Position numbers and translations under genes: made by a program. Source: an uncultured Lachnospiraceae bacterium (GTDB lineage Bacteria; Bacillota; Clostridia; Lachnospirales; Lachnospiraceae). Taken from it: a DNA stretch of 14,900 nt. Shown piece after piece: positions 14,534 to 14,900 of the stretch (position 1 is the stretch's first letter; each line of letters opens with the position of its first letter). The notes beneath the pieces were generated by a model. That model worked only from the letters and a program-made list of their open reading frames with translations, searched no databases and had not been told where the DNA came from. The stretch lies in NCBI GenBank assembly GCA_905193085.1, contig CAJJNI010000042.1:1-14900 (forward strand). Reading direction: 5' to 3'.

Positions 14534-14900
14534 TCATTCTGCCCGCTCATCACCGGCAAGTTTCAAAAATTCTCTTTCTGTAATTATAGGGATACCCAGT
14601 TCTTTAGCTTTTTTATTCTTTGACGAAGACGACTGATAATCATTATTAATAAGGTAGCTGGTATTTTTTGAAACAGAAGATACAACCTTACCGCCCCTGT
14701 CTTCTATATATTTCTTAACTTCATTTCTGTTAGCGAAAATTTCCACACTTCCGGTAACGACAAAATTCATATATTCAAAAATCTGCTCCGTAGTGTCTGT
14801 ATCATTTTGTATTTTAAGTTCCAAAAGCAGTTTTTTTGCTTCTTCTGCCTTTTTCTCATCAGCAAAATAATTCACAAAACTATCCGCTATTACATGACCT
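14534..14900 (-). CDS. ligA: NAD-dependent DNA ligase, C-terminal part (BRCT domain), cut by window edge
   Basis: The frame is open to the right edge, so this is only the last 120 or so codons; the apparent GTG start at 14875 is internal. The first residues, GHVIADSFVNYFADEKKAEE, match the end of the helix-hairpin-helix region of bacterial NAD-dependent ligases (pattern G-x-V-I-A-x-S-I-x-x-F-F). The rest is a BRCT domain: NFVVTGSVEIFANRNEVKKYIEDRGGK, then SVSKNTSYLI, and KAKELGIPIITEREFLKL near the end. The enzyme seals nicks in replication and repair using NAD+. The adenylation domain and catalytic lysine lie outside the window. The BRCT loop is Ser-rich (QSSSSKNKK). No terminator is visible after the stop codon, so some read-through into the surface-protein gene is possible. 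Confidence 0.9.
   Translation of the reverse strand, partial: GHVIADSFVNYFADEKKAEEAKKLLLELKIQNDTDTTEQIFEYMNFVVTGSVEIFANRNEVKKYIEDRGGKVVSSVSKNTSYLINNDYQSSSSKNKKAKELGIPIITEREFLKLAGDERAE

Noticed and set aside
14534..14875. GTG at 14875 as the start of a free-standing BRCT protein
   Set aside because: The frame is open to the window edge and the upstream codons match the ligase helix-hairpin-helix region, so it is the end of ligA.

Overview
The window is AT-rich, densely coded bacterial chromosome from a low-GC Firmicute. It most likely comes from the class Clostridia, and a Lachnospiraceae-type gut anaerobe is the best guess. The signs are purine-rich Shine-Dalgarno sites, TTG starts, the gene order rho - rpmE - DUF1385 - prmC - prfA, and a large surface protein with GLUG motifs, a Cys/His repeat array and a KTGD-type C-terminal anchor. 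No rRNA, tRNA, insertion sequence, prophage or CRISPR array was found.

Layout. From 1 to 3428 three genes run on the plus strand: argG (arginine biosynthesis), a YbiT-like ABC-F ATPase, and a small flavodoxin-fold-like protein translated 24 nt behind it. A bidirectional terminator at 3486-3541 separates them from the minus-strand genes that fill the rest. Reading those in transcription order from the right edge: the C-terminal end of ligA (BRCT domain, cut by the window edge); a consensus promoter and 120-nt structured leader driving a 1253-residue surface protein; a strong terminator; rho with an N/Q-rich insertion; a consensus promoter and leader hairpin driving rpmE; the rpmE terminator; then DUF1385 (YqhQ-like), prmC, prfA and an 82-codon unknown gene; then a small membrane protein and a cation-diffusion-facilitator transporter, each preceded by the same 29-bp element.

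How the genes fit together. rho, rpmE, prmC and prfA form a transcription/translation-termination neighbourhood: Rho ends transcripts, L31 is a ribosomal protein, and PrmC methylates the GGQ glutamine of RF1 encoded by prfA one base downstream. The ABC-F protein is also likely to act on the ribosome. The surface protein looks like an accessory gene placed between two housekeeping genes.

Most worth a second look: (1) the ABC-F protein has lost the Walker A of its second domain and the signature motif of its first, which together form one composite ATP site; (2) an N/Q-rich, prion-like insertion in Rho; (3) an 11-unit array with strict C-x9-C-x2-C spacing and a recurring His in the surface protein; (4) four mutually complementary segments in its leader; (5) the 29-bp element repeated upstream of the transporter and its neighbour; (6) protein-like reading frames, apparently frameshifted, just upstream of rho. 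None can be called a new system from sequence alone. The asymmetric ABC-F and the structured leader are the best candidates for undescribed biology.
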